Below are positions 24,277-32,328 of a DNA stretch of 39,360 bases, in pieces. Position numbers and translations under genes: made by a program. Source of the DNA: Deltaproteobacteria bacterium (GTDB lineage: Bacteria; Desulfobacterota; Desulfuromonadia; Desulfuromonadales; Geopsychrobacteraceae); NCBI GenBank assembly GCA_024280485.1, contig JAJRQB010000012.1, forward strand, positions 1 through 39,360. The letters are read 5' to 3'. The notes under the pieces are model-generated. The model searched no databases and was not told where the DNA came from. It saw only the letters and a list, made by a program, of their open reading frames with translations. Numbering within the stretch: the stretch's first letter is position 1; each line of letters begins with the position of its first letter.

Positions 24277-25034
24277 AAAACTCCCAGAAAATTGTGGGTC
24301 TGTGGAATAACCCGAGTCTTTGAATGTAACTTGGCAACAGCCTGTTGCATATTCAGCAGAGTCTGGGTAGATATCTCGATCCCTGCCGGCCCGGTGTAGG
24401 GTTGGAGGACGAAATCGCTGTCAGGTGCCGTAGTGACCACCAGTTGTACAGCCTGGAGGAGTTCATCAAGCGGGGTCAGCGAGTCGACGACGACCTTGAC
24501 AAAGGTTCTTTTCTGCTTTGCAATCTGCAAAAAGTCACGATGCTGCTCCCAAAGCGCACCCTGTCCAGAGATAGAAGGGAGCTTGATATCCATAGAGATA
24601 TAATCGATCAAGGGTAACAGGGCTTCGAGTTGATCGGGCAGGGTCCCATTGGTTTCAAGGTAGATCGGTAGATACTGACGCAGTCTCGGCAACCATTCAC
24701 TTAATACATCCTGGTGCAGGAGAGGTTCGCCACCAGTCAGGCTGATGGAATGATGCAGACCAGGCTGACGGGTGGACCAATCTTTGATCAACTCTTCAAT
24801 CTGCCGTTTCGTCACTGGATTCTGCCAGTCGGTGAAGGCCTCACTCCCAGGCGCGGTCTCAACCCGACACTGTGGCACCGTTTTGAAGGGAGTATCGCAA
24901 TAGTGACAGGAGAGATTGCAGCGCGCAAAACGGATAAACAGCTGTCTGTAGCCGATAAGTGGGCCTTCTCCCTGAATCGAGGAGAATATCTCTATCAGGT
25001 CGGCATCAGTCACGGGTATAGGTCGCACAGGCAT
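24273..25034 (-). CDS. queE: 7-carboxy-7-deazaguanine synthase
   Basis: A 253-residue radical-SAM enzyme converting carboxytetrahydropterin to 7-carboxy-7-deazaguanine in queuosine synthesis. IFSSIQGEGPLIGYRQLFIRF opens the fold and C39-x3-C43-x2-C46 (ARCNLSCHYC) binds the cluster; SLTGGEPLLH and LETNGTLP are the SAM motifs. The gene begins within the last 29 bases of queD; an in-frame GTG at 25013 is an alternative start. It is coupled to the creatininase gene. Confidence 0.93.
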   Translation of the reverse strand: MPVRPIPVTDADLIEIFSSIQGEGPLIGYRQLFIRFARCNLSCHYCDTPFKTVPQCRVETAPGSEAFTDWQNPVTKRQIEELIKDWSTRQPGLHHSISLTGGEPLLHQDVLSEWLPRLRQYLPIYLETNGTLPDQLEALLPLIDYISMDIKLPSISGQGALWEQHRDFLQIAKQKRTFVKVVVDSLTPLDELLQAVQLVVTTAPDSDFVLQPYTGPAGIEISTQTLLNMQQAVAKLHSKTRVIPQTHNFLGVL

Positions 25035-25377
25035 TATCCGATTCCCAGACCGTCACAGCTTCTATTTCGACCCCAGGAACCTTGAGTTCTGTTTCGAGCG
25101 ACTCAAAAATATAGCGGCTGATATTCTCTGAGGAGGGGCTGAATTCGATAAAGTAATCCAGCTTATTCAAATACTTATGGTCTAAACGATCAAGTATCGC
25201 ATTAGTATGACGTTTGAGAATTTTGAAGTCGATTCCTAACCCGGACGAATCGAGCTCTCTGGTTGCAACCGAGACCTCAATCTTCCAGTTGTGACCATGC
25301 AGATTCTCACAATCCCCCTGATAGTTCAGCAGGTTATGTGCTGCGGCAAAGTTACTAATAATTTTCAAATGATACAT
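25006..25377 (-). CDS. queD: 6-carboxy-5,6,7,8-tetrahydropterin synthase
   Basis: A 123-residue zinc enzyme of the PTPS family acting on dihydroneopterin triphosphate. Zinc ligands are H14 (FAAAHNL), H27 and H29 (ENLHGHNW), catalytic Cys23 in DCENLHGH, and WESDNACATY near the end binds the pterin (Glu). GGAG lies 9 bases before ATG. The gene sits after yacG and overlaps queE. queC and queF are not in this operon. Confidence 0.94.
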   Translation of the reverse strand: MYHLKIISNFAAAHNLLNYQGDCENLHGHNWKIEVSVATRELDSSGLGIDFKILKRHTNAILDRLDHKYLNKLDYFIEFSPSSENISRYIFESLETELKVPGVEIEAVTVWESDNACATYTRD

Positions 25378-25394
25378 TCTTTAATTCTCCAGGT

Positions 25395-25583
25395 TTAAAA
25401 CTCTGACGGTTCATTGTCGGCAGGTGGTACCGGCTTGCCAGCGATCGCGTAATCCTCGCTAGCCCAACGGCCGAGGTCGACCTGTTGACACTTTTCAGAG
25501 CAGAACGGGCGATGCTCGTTATTCTGCCAGGTGGATCGTTGACCACATCTTGGGCAACGAATAATTCTATCGACAGTATCCAT
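25395..25583 (-). CDS. yacG: YacG zinc-binding DNA gyrase inhibitor
   Basis: A 62-residue protein with the YacG zinc site CPRCG (residues 10-14) and FCSEKCQ, followed by VDLGRWASEDYAIAGKPV. YacG binds GyrB and lowers gyrase activity. AGGA precedes ATG. It heads the queD-queE-creatininase operon and lies just past the tRNA-Gly terminator. Confidence 0.93.
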   Translation of the reverse strand: MDTVDRIIRCPRCGQRSTWQNNEHRPFCSEKCQQVDLGRWASEDYAIAGKPVPPADNEPSEF

Positions 25584-25600
25584 AATAGTCCTAATAGCTA

Positions 25601-25640
25601 AAAAATAAAAAGCCCGGACGAGCTTTTAGCCAGTCCGGGC
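25601..25640 (-). terminator. Terminator behind tRNA-Gly
   Basis: A perfect 8-bp stem GCCCGGAC/GTCCGGGC (25612-25619, 25633-25640) followed on the minus strand by TTTTTATTTTTT. It sits 11 bases past the tRNA-Gly CCA. A shorter T run on the plus side makes it partly bidirectional. Confidence 0.85.
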
Positions 25641-25650
25641 ATGTTTTTAC

Positions 25651-25725
25651 TGGAGCGGGAAACGAGATTCGAACTCGCGACCTCAACCTTGGGAAGGTTG
25701 CACTCTACCACTGAGTTATTCCCGC
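25651..25725 (-). tRNA. tRNA-Gly(CCC)
   Basis: Acceptor GCGGGAA/TTCCCGC, D arm ACTC...GAGT, anticodon stem CAACC/GGTTG around TTCCCAA (anticodon CCC at 25691-25693), T arm GCGAG/CTCGT with TTCGAAT, and an encoded CCA. 75 bases. It reads GGG. Confidence 0.97.
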
Positions 25726-25737
25726 TTAAGCGAACGC

Positions 25738-25767
25738 AGTATAGGAAGAGGCCTGGTGTTTTGTCAA
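25738..25767 (-). promoter_or_regulatory. Sigma-70 promoter of tRNA-Gly
   Basis: On the minus strand TTGACA (25767-25762), 18 bases, TATACT (25743-25738). The -35 box overlaps the stop codon of the CCA-adding enzyme gene, so the tRNA is independently transcribed. Confidence 0.75.
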
Positions 25768-27071
25768 TCGGAAAATTGCCGTTTAAGCCAGCTTTCAGCT
25801 GAGCCTTTCCCTGCTATTTCACCTGCAATTTCAGCGGTTTTAATTCTTCTTTGGTAGTCACCGATAATCTGGCCCGGGGGGACTCCGGTATGAAGGGAAA
25901 TCTCGCTACCGTCAAGAAGATCAACAATCCGACCTCTGCATAACTGTTGCTGATATGCATTGACGCACTTGGCCAGTAGCAGATCCTGCCCATCATAATC
26001 TTTACCGGCCAAGGCGAATAATATCAGTTCCAAACAGTATCTCCCTTTTGCTTCTAACTTGAGCGCTGCAATACGGGAGGGATCTGAGTCCCTGAAGCCT
26101 TCAAGAGAGACCTGTGTTCCATGGAGCGCCAGCAAGATTTCGCGACTGCGTGTCGAAAGTCGTAAGCGCTGAATGATTTCATCCACTGAAGTTAAAGAAT
26201 GGACCCGCCGGGCTATGGCGGTTAAAAACAACAGGGTCCTGCGTGTCAGGCCCTCTTCAATAGGCTGGGCGAAGAGAGCGGTGAAGCAGGGTATCTGAGA
26301 AAGTCCATCAATACGAGCGGTCAACAAGCCTAACTCTTGAGCCAGACCCTGCTTTGCGATGCCAGGGAAAATATTGTCAAGGATGTCGTACTTATCCATC
26401 AAGGCTACCGAAGAGAGCAGTCGCGTAGACTCAAGGATCTGTCCCAGTTCATTTCTGATTCGCTCACCTGCGACAGATAATAGGAGCGGCGCTGCATCGG
26501 TTGCCTGTTGAGCCGTTAGAACGTCGAACTGCCAACCGCGCAAAGCATGGTGCCTGACTCCCTTCAAAACACGCAGAGGATCATCACTCAGGACACTGGG
26601 GCCACAGCTACGCAGGATATGATCATCAAGGTCCTGCCGGCCATTGAGCGGGTCCAGCAGGGCTGACTCTTGACCTGGGGTATTGTTGAAAGGCAGGGCG
26701 ATGGCATTCAAGGTGAAATCGCGCAATTTAAGATCGGCGTAAATATCTTCGGCCCTGAGAGGCGCGAAATCAAACTGAAGTCCCTTGTCAGTAAAAAGGA
26801 CACGGCTTTGGTTACGCTTCTTGTCTAACCAGAACCAATGACCTCCCTGCAAGCCGGCCCAGCGTTTAATCAGCGGAGTCAGGTCGCCGCAGAAAGCAAA
26901 ATCAAAATCTTTGGGGATCTGTTCTTCCAGCAGATCTCGGATGGTCCCACCAACCAGCCAGATGTCAGTTCGCGAGTCAGCCAATACCTGCTGCAGTTGC
27001 AGCAGATATTGGCTGATTTCGGCGCTTAGTTTTGCGTAGATTGGATGTTCTAGTTTCATAATAAATAGCAT
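25764..27071 (-). CDS. CCA tRNA nucleotidyltransferase / poly(A) polymerase family protein
   Basis: A 435-residue class II nucleotidyltransferase. IWLVGGTIRDLLEE and KDFDFAFCGD (DxD metal motif) form the head, LKLRDFTLNAIALPF and DDPLRVLKGVRHHA are conserved neck motifs. It repairs or builds the tRNA CCA end, or adds poly(A); the subfamily cannot be decided by eye. The first codon is ATG at 27071, with a second in-frame ATG at 27059 (MKLEHPIY); neither has a clear ribosome site. It is followed directly by a tRNA gene. Confidence 0.9.
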   Translation of the reverse strand: MLFIMKLEHPIYAKLSAEISQYLLQLQQVLADSRTDIWLVGGTIRDLLEEQIPKDFDFAFCGDLTPLIKRWAGLQGGHWFWLDKKRNQSRVLFTDKGLQFDFAPLRAEDIYADLKLRDFTLNAIALPFNNTPGQESALLDPLNGRQDLDDHILRSCGPSVLSDDPLRVLKGVRHHALRGWQFDVLTAQQATDAAPLLLSVAGERIRNELGQILESTRLLSSVALMDKYDILDNIFPGIAKQGLAQELGLLTARIDGLSQIPCFTALFAQPIEEGLTRRTLLFLTAIARRVHSLTSVDEIIQRLRLSTRSREILLALHGTQVSLEGFRDSDPSRIAALKLEAKGRYCLELILFALAGKDYDGQDLLLAKCVNAYQQQLCRGRIVDLLDGSEISLHTGVPPGQIIGDYQRRIKTAEIAGEIAGKGSAESWLKRQFSD

Positions 27072-27081
27072 AGCAGGGAAT

Positions 27082-27115
27082 AAAAAAAACGGCCTGCCTC
27101 ATCGAGGCAGGCCGT
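27082..27115 (-). terminator. Strong terminator of the aminotransferase gene
   Basis: A perfect 12-bp stem ACGGCCTGCCTC/GAGGCAGGCCGT (27089-27100, 27104-27115) with a 3-base loop, followed on the minus strand by seven or eight T. It lies 25 bases past the aminotransferase stop. Confidence 0.9.
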
Positions 27116-27140
27116 AAGTTTCTTGATCCTGGCGTTTTAC

Positions 27141-28445
27141 TCAGGCCAGATCACATTCTGCCTGGTAGATCAGATCGAACAGTTCGGAAATATCTTCTTC
27201 TGCAATACAGGAGAAGGCAATACGCAGATCTGTTTTACCAATTGAAATGGCACCTACACCATATTTGTCAAGCAGGTGGACTCGCAGAGTTTCGGCATCA
27301 ACCCGGTTCAACTTAAGACACATGAAGTAACCGGAGTTGAATGGATAATAACTCCAGGAATCAACAAAACGGGGATCATTCAGAACTTCTTTTGTTCTAA
27401 GTGACCTCCCCTTCAGAACTTCAAACTTTTGCTGTTTTTGAGCACCAAAATCAGGCGATTTGAGAGCCTCAATAACGAAGGTCTGCGATGGATGTGGACA
27501 GTTCGAGATCGTGCCTCGAATGATACCGAGTGCCTTCTTCTCAATCGCGGCCAGAACTGCATTGCTTTCACCGGGAGTCCCGTCGGCAAAGGTAATAAAT
27601 CCGGTGCGAAAGCCCCAGACGAATTCTTCCTTGGTTGCGCCATCGAGCTTGATCGAGAAAACACGCGGGTGGATATTGGCCAGCTTACCAAAAAGAGATT
27701 CCTGTAATGAATCCTCATAGAAAAGCCCGAAATAGGCGTCATCAGTCACGACAACGATATTACAGCCGGCCTCGGCTTGTTCCTTAATCGCCGCAACCAG
27801 AGCATCCCCTTCAGCAACGGTAGGCGTATATCCGCTCGGGTTATTGGGGAAGTTAAGGATAACGACAGCTTTTCCTTTTTCATCTGCCGTCTTCTTCAGA
27901 CAAGCCTTAAAGGAAGCGACATCAAAGCCGCCCTCTTCCGTGAAGGTATTAAATTTACGCATCTCAGCCTTGCGACGCGTGGCAAAAGTCAGATTGTAGT
28001 TGCCCCACATCATGTCTGGCAGCACGAGGTGATCCCCTTCGTCAACGAAAAGGTCAGCAATAATAGACAAACCGTGAGTCAAAGCGTTAGTGACAATCGG
28101 CATACTAAAATGCTTATCTTGCTGAGCAGGGTTTTCTTTAAGCATTTTTTCACGCCACAACTGACGCAACTGAGGCTTCCCGGCTGGCGGCGCATAAGGA
28201 TAGATATCGGCCGGATTAAAAGCGGAGAGCTTATCCTGAATACACTGAAGAAACATCGGGCCACCGTTTTCTGTAGCGGTACCGATTGTGGCATTGAATT
28301 TATGTGCTTTCTCTTTGGCCTCAGCAGATTGGCTGAGTATCCCCTTCGGAAAGAAAAGGTTACGACCAAGGTCGGAAAGCATAGCCAGTACATGAGGGTT
28401 GTTTTTTTCGAGCAGTTCGTTCAGCTCTGCAGCAAGCGGATTCAT
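27141..28445 (-). CDS. Class I/II PLP-dependent aminotransferase
   Basis: A 434-residue fold-type I aminotransferase. NFPNNPSGYTPT holds the conserved Asn, VVTDDAYFGLFY the Asp that binds the pyridinium nitrogen, SIKLDGATKEEFVWGFRTGF the Schiff-base lysine (TK) and Arg, and LRIAFSCI the C-terminal substrate Arg. The substrate is not clear; aromatic or aspartate-type is possible. GGAGG lies 6 bases before ATG. It is a single gene ended by its own terminator. Confidence 0.88.
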   Translation of the reverse strand: MNPLAAELNELLEKNNPHVLAMLSDLGRNLFFPKGILSQSAEAKEKAHKFNATIGTATENGGPMFLQCIQDKLSAFNPADIYPYAPPAGKPQLRQLWREKMLKENPAQQDKHFSMPIVTNALTHGLSIIADLFVDEGDHLVLPDMMWGNYNLTFATRRKAEMRKFNTFTEEGGFDVASFKACLKKTADEKGKAVVILNFPNNPSGYTPTVAEGDALVAAIKEQAEAGCNIVVVTDDAYFGLFYEDSLQESLFGKLANIHPRVFSIKLDGATKEEFVWGFRTGFITFADGTPGESNAVLAAIEKKALGIIRGTISNCPHPSQTFVIEALKSPDFGAQKQQKFEVLKGRSLRTKEVLNDPRFVDSWSYYPFNSGYFMCLKLNRVDAETLRVHLLDKYGVGAISIGKTDLRIAFSCIAEEDISELFDLIYQAECDLA

Positions 28446-28552
28446 GGAGTTCCTCCAGATTGGACCTTCAGAAGTGAAGGCTGTTAAAAGGTCTTACCAC
28501 GCCTGATATACTGCGATTTAAGCGGCATGTCAACCAACAAGACCAGGGTGAA

Positions 28553-29503
28553 TTATTTAGTGCTATCTGATGTTATTCGATCAATGGCGTCAGATGATGC
28601 TTGATGCATCGGATCAATTTCAAGGGACTTTCCATAAGCCTCAAAGGCTGCAGAAAATTCACCACTCTTCTCTCTGCATAAACCGAGAAAATAGAAAAAC
28701 TCGGGACTCGGCAACTCCTCAGGAATTACTGCTTCTTCTTCAAGTCGATTCATAATTTCAGCTGCGGCATCAAATTCCTTGGCAGAAAAATGTTCAGTAG
28801 CGATCCCGATGGCCTCCAGATCATTGATCAGGGGACGCTTAGGATGCTGAGCAGCTGTAATTTTACCAATGCGTTGTTGCAATAATTCTCGAGCTGCGCA
28901 ATCAGGGATCTGATCAATAACCCCCTGCCAATAGCGCAATACTGCGGAATAATCTCCCATCAAATAACAAATCTGACCAAGAACATTCAAGGTTGTCGTA
29001 TCCTGAGGAGCAATATTGATCGATCTCTGTAAAAAATTTACGGCATGACTCAGTTCACGGCGGACATGAATCAGCTCAACATAAATCATACCGAGCTCAA
29101 AAAAAGCGACTCCCAGCTTTTGTAATAATTGTGGGTTTTCAGGATTGAGCAAAACAAGAATCTTCAGGTAACTAATTTTACGCCGGACATACGGTGAATC
29201 TACATCTTTGGCCTCAAGCATAATAATTTGAGAACCGATATCCGTTAGATAGTATGGAAAGGCTTCCTGCAAAAGTTGTGCATAGTCCTCACAGCGTGGG
29301 CAGTCAGGAAATCGCCGTAAATAATTATACAAACTGACACCAAGCTGCTTATCTGATGGTTCGGTATCAGTGGTAAGTTCCAGGGGCAAGGGTATTTGCG
29401 GCAACAAAATTTCGTGTTCGTCAGCGCCAGCGGTTACATAGCGCCCAACGGGGGGAAGATAGAATTTATATTCTGGAGCCAAAGGCCCTTCTTCAGTAAT
29501 CAT
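28553..29503 (-). CDS. Tetratricopeptide-repeat protein of unknown function
   Basis: A 316-residue protein without signal or membrane segment. Paired helices of TPR type run from about residue 105 onward, for example LLQKLGVAFFELGMIYVELI, TTTLNVLGQICYLMGDYSAVL and EFFYFLGLCREKSGEFSAAF with EAYGKSLEIDPMHQAS. An N-terminal RFPDCPRCEDYAQLL has CxxC. GGAG precedes ATG. TPR proteins hold partners together; nothing specific can be said of the role. It stands downstream of the HAMP/cytochrome operon, separated by a terminator. Confidence 0.8.
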   Translation of the reverse strand: MITEEGPLAPEYKFYLPPVGRYVTAGADEHEILLPQIPLPLELTTDTEPSDKQLGVSLYNYLRRFPDCPRCEDYAQLLQEAFPYYLTDIGSQIIMLEAKDVDSPYVRRKISYLKILVLLNPENPQLLQKLGVAFFELGMIYVELIHVRRELSHAVNFLQRSINIAPQDTTTLNVLGQICYLMGDYSAVLRYWQGVIDQIPDCAARELLQQRIGKITAAQHPKRPLINDLEAIGIATEHFSAKEFDAAAEIMNRLEEEAVIPEELPSPEFFYFLGLCREKSGEFSAAFEAYGKSLEIDPMHQASSDAIDRITSDSTK

Positions 29504-29570
29504 CGTTTTTCTCCATCAATTAGTGTTCAATTCGGAAGAATGTACCCGATTGACTGACACCGACGCAAAC

Positions 29571-29606
29571 CAAAAGGAAGGTCTCAACTAAGTAAGACCT
29601 TCCTTT
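29571..29606 (-). terminator. Terminator of the HAMP/cytochrome operon
   Basis: A perfect 12-bp stem AAAGGAAGGTCT/AGACCTTCCTTT (29573-29584, 29595-29606) followed on the minus strand by a short T run, 30 bases past the operon's last stop. Confidence 0.75.
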
Positions 29607-29636
29607 AATCACTTCTCAGTAATTGTTTGAAGAGGA

Positions 29637-30206
29637 TTAAGCGCTTTCTGGGAGCTGCACCTGATTAATTGCCCGGGTGAGACGGTCATGCAAGGCCTTG
29701 ATCTCGTCCTGAGGACACCCTGACTGGACCGCAGAACCGATCTCCTTGGTAATAGTCGATAAAACAGTGGTGAGATCTCTGTAGTCGTCCTGGGATTTGC
29801 GAACCAGATCAATCATCGCGTTTATTTCTTCAAATCGGCTGGAGGGGGGATCATAACTTTGATAGTCCCCAGCAGCCATCGCATTAAAAGCTAAATCCAT
29901 ACGTGAAAAATGCTTGTTCAACCTTCTGAAGACAACAACTGAGAAAACTAAAACCAGCAGACTAACAGCCAGCAGGGCGTAAAGATTTGTTTGTATGAGC
30001 GGGGTAAGAAACAGTTCCCCGGTTCGCTGGACCTTCATGTGCGAGCTGTAGAGTTGCTCATCAACGACAGTGTGCAACCAGCTATTTAAAACCAGAGTCG
30101 TCACTCCGGCCAGGACAATGACACCAATGGTATAGGCCGCAATAAATTTGCCTTGAAATTCTTTTTTTATGAAGAACTTACGCCGTCTTAGACTTGGACG
30201 TCCCAT
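29637..30206 (-). CDS. Two-helix membrane protein with HAMP-like domain (operon end)
   Basis: A 189-residue protein with two membrane segments (about 20-43, AAYTIGVIVLAGVTTLVL; about 75-93, LYALLAVSLLVLVFSVVVF), a short periplasmic loop between them, and a cytoplasmic HAMP-like stretch RRLNKHFSRMDLAFNAMAAGDY ending in a helical tail without kinase or methyl-accepting modules. ATG at 30206 has GGAGG 8 bases upstream; a TTG at 30221 is inside that site. It resembles the first gene of the same operon in layout. A relay role beside the cytochrome is inference. Confidence 0.82.
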   Translation of the reverse strand: MGRPSLRRRKFFIKKEFQGKFIAAYTIGVIVLAGVTTLVLNSWLHTVVDEQLYSSHMKVQRTGELFLTPLIQTNLYALLAVSLLVLVFSVVVFRRLNKHFSRMDLAFNAMAAGDYQSYDPPSSRFEEINAMIDLVRKSQDDYRDLTTVLSTITKEIGSAVQSGCPQDEIKALHDRLTRAINQVQLPESA

Positions 30207-30236
30207 TAAAATATCCTCCAATCAAGAGGTGAGTTG

Positions 30237-31034
30237 CTATTTGATATGACATTCCAAACAAAGTGCACTGCCACGGTTACTGAATACCAGCATGTCACCT
30301 TCATGAGAAAACTGATTATGACAGGAAGCACAGCCAACTTTACCCTCGTAAAGAGAGACTAAGGGCGAGAGATCGTCGAGTGCCCGCAGTTGTCGATCAT
30401 AAGCGGCAGCCTTAGCGTAGTCGATTCCTATGGGATGACTAAACCCTGGCCCTGCATATGATAGCGCTTGTCCGGCAGACCTCGGCCCTATCCGAACGTC
30501 TGCCGCAGGCCCTACTGAGCCTTCATGACACACAAGACACTCAAGACTGACACGATCTAAAATTTGTCCAAATGAACTCGAAGAAGGTGGCGTCCAGTTT
30601 TTCGTGTGAGCCATGCCAGAGGCTGCAACATGACGCCCCTGCAAGATGCCCCCGATATGACAAGTCTCACAGAAGTCGCGACCACGTGCCTTTGATCGCA
30701 ACATTGTCTTAACATCTTTGTCGTGTGGATCATGGCAAGTCGCACAATTTACACGACCTTGCCAATCGAGGAAGTAGTAGCCTGGCACATTCATGCTTGG
30801 AATCATCTTGGTCGGATGCGAATTTATGACTGCGACTTCATGACATTCGACACAGAGAGTATCGATATCCATAGTAAAAATATTTTTGCCCCCTTTGCGC
30901 GGACTCGTCAGGTGGCAGGTTTCGCATTGGCCAGAAAAATCATGGGCTTCATTTGAACGCGCCGATATCGCGCCAGTCAGTGCCATAACAATGCCGGCAA
31001 TAACGACAAGTAAAACGGCTATCCGTTTATTCAT
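30237..31034 (-). CDS. Seven-heme periplasmic c-type cytochrome
   Basis: A 265-residue exported protein (signal peptide to about residue 26, VMALTGAISARS) with seven CxxCH motifs: CETCH, CVECH, CATCH, CETCH, CLVCH, CASCH and CLECH. Spacing and SHP/GxDY motifs (SHPTKMI, SHPIGIDYAKA) match the doubled-CXXCH group of the multiheme cytochromes found in metal-reducing bacteria. ATG at 31034 has GGAGG 4 bases upstream, overlapping the first HAMP gene by eight bases. It should carry electrons in the periplasm. It lies between two HAMP-type membrane proteins on one transcript. Confidence 0.93.
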   Translation of the reverse strand: MNKRIAVLLVVIAGIVMALTGAISARSNEAHDFSGQCETCHLTSPRKGGKNIFTMDIDTLCVECHEVAVINSHPTKMIPSMNVPGYYFLDWQGRVNCATCHDPHDKDVKTMLRSKARGRDFCETCHIGGILQGRHVAASGMAHTKNWTPPSSSSFGQILDRVSLECLVCHEGSVGPAADVRIGPRSAGQALSYAGPGFSHPIGIDYAKAAAYDRQLRALDDLSPLVSLYEGKVGCASCHNQFSHEGDMLVFSNRGSALCLECHIK

Positions 31035-31599
31035 GACCCCTCCCCATAGCATCAGATTCAGATGCAAGAATTCGGGACATTTTCTCAACAGATTCTAGCA
31101 ACTCTGAAGTTTCATGTGCTGTAGAACTATCAGCTCTGCTTACCTGTGACAGAAGTTCGCGTTCAAGCAGGTTGGCCTGGGTATAAATATTACGGAGTGA
31201 GTTTTGCCAGAGATTCATACTATTGATCATCGATTTCAGCTGATCACCATCACGGGTCCGCACATCGGTACGCAAGTCACCCTCAAGAATTTTTGCCAAA
31301 CTATCCTCATAGCGAAAAACGGGACCAGCAATTTTATGGCTGACAAACAGCGTGAGCCCGATCGTCAAGATAAAGATCAAAAACAGCTGCAGGCAGAAAG
31401 TTATAACCAGGGAGGAAGTTAGAGCAGCTTCAACAGTTGAAAGGGTTGCAAGAGCATCAAAATAATTAGCGCCCAATCCATGATCTAAGTAAAAATAGAT
31501 GGCAAGCGTTGACAACAATGCACCGAGTACCATTGCAAGAATAAATTTTATTTGAAATCCCGCAGTGAAATCTGAGCGAATTGGCTGGGGTACGGACAT
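31027..31599 (-). CDS. Two-helix membrane protein with HAMP domain (operon start)
   Basis: A 190-residue protein: membrane segments at about 19-38 (KFILAMVLGALLSTLAIYFY) and 62-87 (SLVITFCLQLFLIFILTIG), then a clear HAMP domain SHKIAGPVFRYEDSLAKILEGDL (about 88-110) and an amphipathic tail SMINSMNLWQNSLRNIYTQA. No kinase, cyclase or MCP signalling domain follows. GGGAGG precedes ATG. The end overlaps the cytochrome start by eight bases. It could sense a redox or membrane signal for the cytochrome, but output is not visible. Confidence 0.83.
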   Translation of the reverse strand: MSVPQPIRSDFTAGFQIKFILAMVLGALLSTLAIYFYLDHGLGANYFDALATLSTVEAALTSSLVITFCLQLFLIFILTIGLTLFVSHKIAGPVFRYEDSLAKILEGDLRTDVRTRDGDQLKSMINSMNLWQNSLRNIYTQANLLERELLSQVSRADSSTAHETSELLESVEKMSRILASESDAMGRGHE

Positions 31600-31715
31600 C
31601 CTGGCCTCCCTGATCTACATGGCAGTAGAGATCTATTAATAACTTACTAATGAATTTTAAACAAAAAAAGTCTCTAACGCAACCAGTTTTATAAATATTT
31701 TTAATCTTTTTGAAG

Positions 31716-31750
31716 ACAAAAAAAGGATGGAGAAAAATCTCCATCCTTTT
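31716..31750 (-). terminator. Terminator behind tRNA-Gln
   Basis: A perfect 13-bp stem AAAAGGATGGAGA/TCTCCATCCTTTT (31721-31733, 31738-31750) with a 4-base loop, followed on the minus strand by TTTTTTT. It ends the tRNA-Gln transcript. The 345-base gap 31600-31944 holds this, the tRNA and its promoter, plus the upstream region of the HAMP operon. Confidence 0.85.
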
Positions 31751-31807
31751 CCCGCCATCCCTCAGGAGGGCGAATAATATTTAAGAGCGAACTGCTCTAG
31801 TATTTAA

Positions 31808-31882
31808 TGGCTGGGGCGGCAGGGATCGAACCTGCGAATGCCAGAATCAAAATCTGGTGCCTTACCGCTTGGCGACGCCCCA
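31808..31882 (-). tRNA. tRNA-Gln(TTG)
   Basis: Acceptor TGGGGCG/CGCCCCA, anticodon stem CCAGA/TCTGG around TTTTGAT (anticodon TTG), T arm GCAGG/CCTGC with TTCGATC, discriminator G and encoded CCA. 75 bases. Confidence 0.97.
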
Positions 31883-31894
31883 AGAGCGAGCGTT

Positions 31895-31923
31895 TTTCTA
31901 TCAAAGAAACAACGACTGGTCAA
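31895..31923 (-). promoter_or_regulatory. Sigma-70 promoter of tRNA-Gln
   Basis: On the minus strand TTGACC (31923-31918), 17 bases, TAGAAA (31900-31895), 12 bases before the mature tRNA. Confidence 0.6.
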
Positions 31924-31944
31924 GAAAAAAGAAGCTTTATATTG

Positions 31945-32322
31945 TTAATAAATTGAAGTGGCCGAGAGAGACTGTTGAGGAAGGGTCGAGAGTTGCTCTT
32001 CTTTGGCAATAAGCCACCGCCCCTGCTGCTGTCTTAAGTGAAGGCGTTTACGGACCCGATCATGGTAATGAAGAGAACGATATTCTTGCACAAAGACAAT
32101 ATCCACGCTTTGATCAGGCAGAGAATTGATCTCTTCTACCTGTAGATCGATTGAAATATCTACCGAAGAAGAGAGCCTCTCCCGGCGCTGCTGCTCCCAA
32201 ACCGAATGGAGAATATTAGCGCTTGGCTGAAACTTACTATCATAGGAAGACAAATAAGCTTCGATGTCACCATTTTGCCAGGAATAAACCCATGCATTGA
32301 CCGCTTCTATCACCGAAACCAA
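31945..32322 (-). pseudogene. NTF2/Cds6-like domain without a start codon, in frame with the upstream DUF1566 gene
   Basis: The frame encodes about 125 residues of an NTF2-like domain: VIEAVNAWVYSWQNGDIEAY, LSSYDSKFQPS, WEQQRRERL and later VQEYRSLHYHDRVRKRLHL, the style of the C-terminal domain of Cds6-like proteins. There is no ATG; the only starts are TTG (32322) and GTG (32313), neither behind a ribosome site. The preceding DUF1566 gene ends TAA at 32331-32329 in the same frame, only three codons before the TTG. The two look like one 250-residue protein split by a nonsense change. A weakly translated separate protein cannot be ruled out. Confidence 0.65.
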
Positions 32323-32328
32323 AGGATT

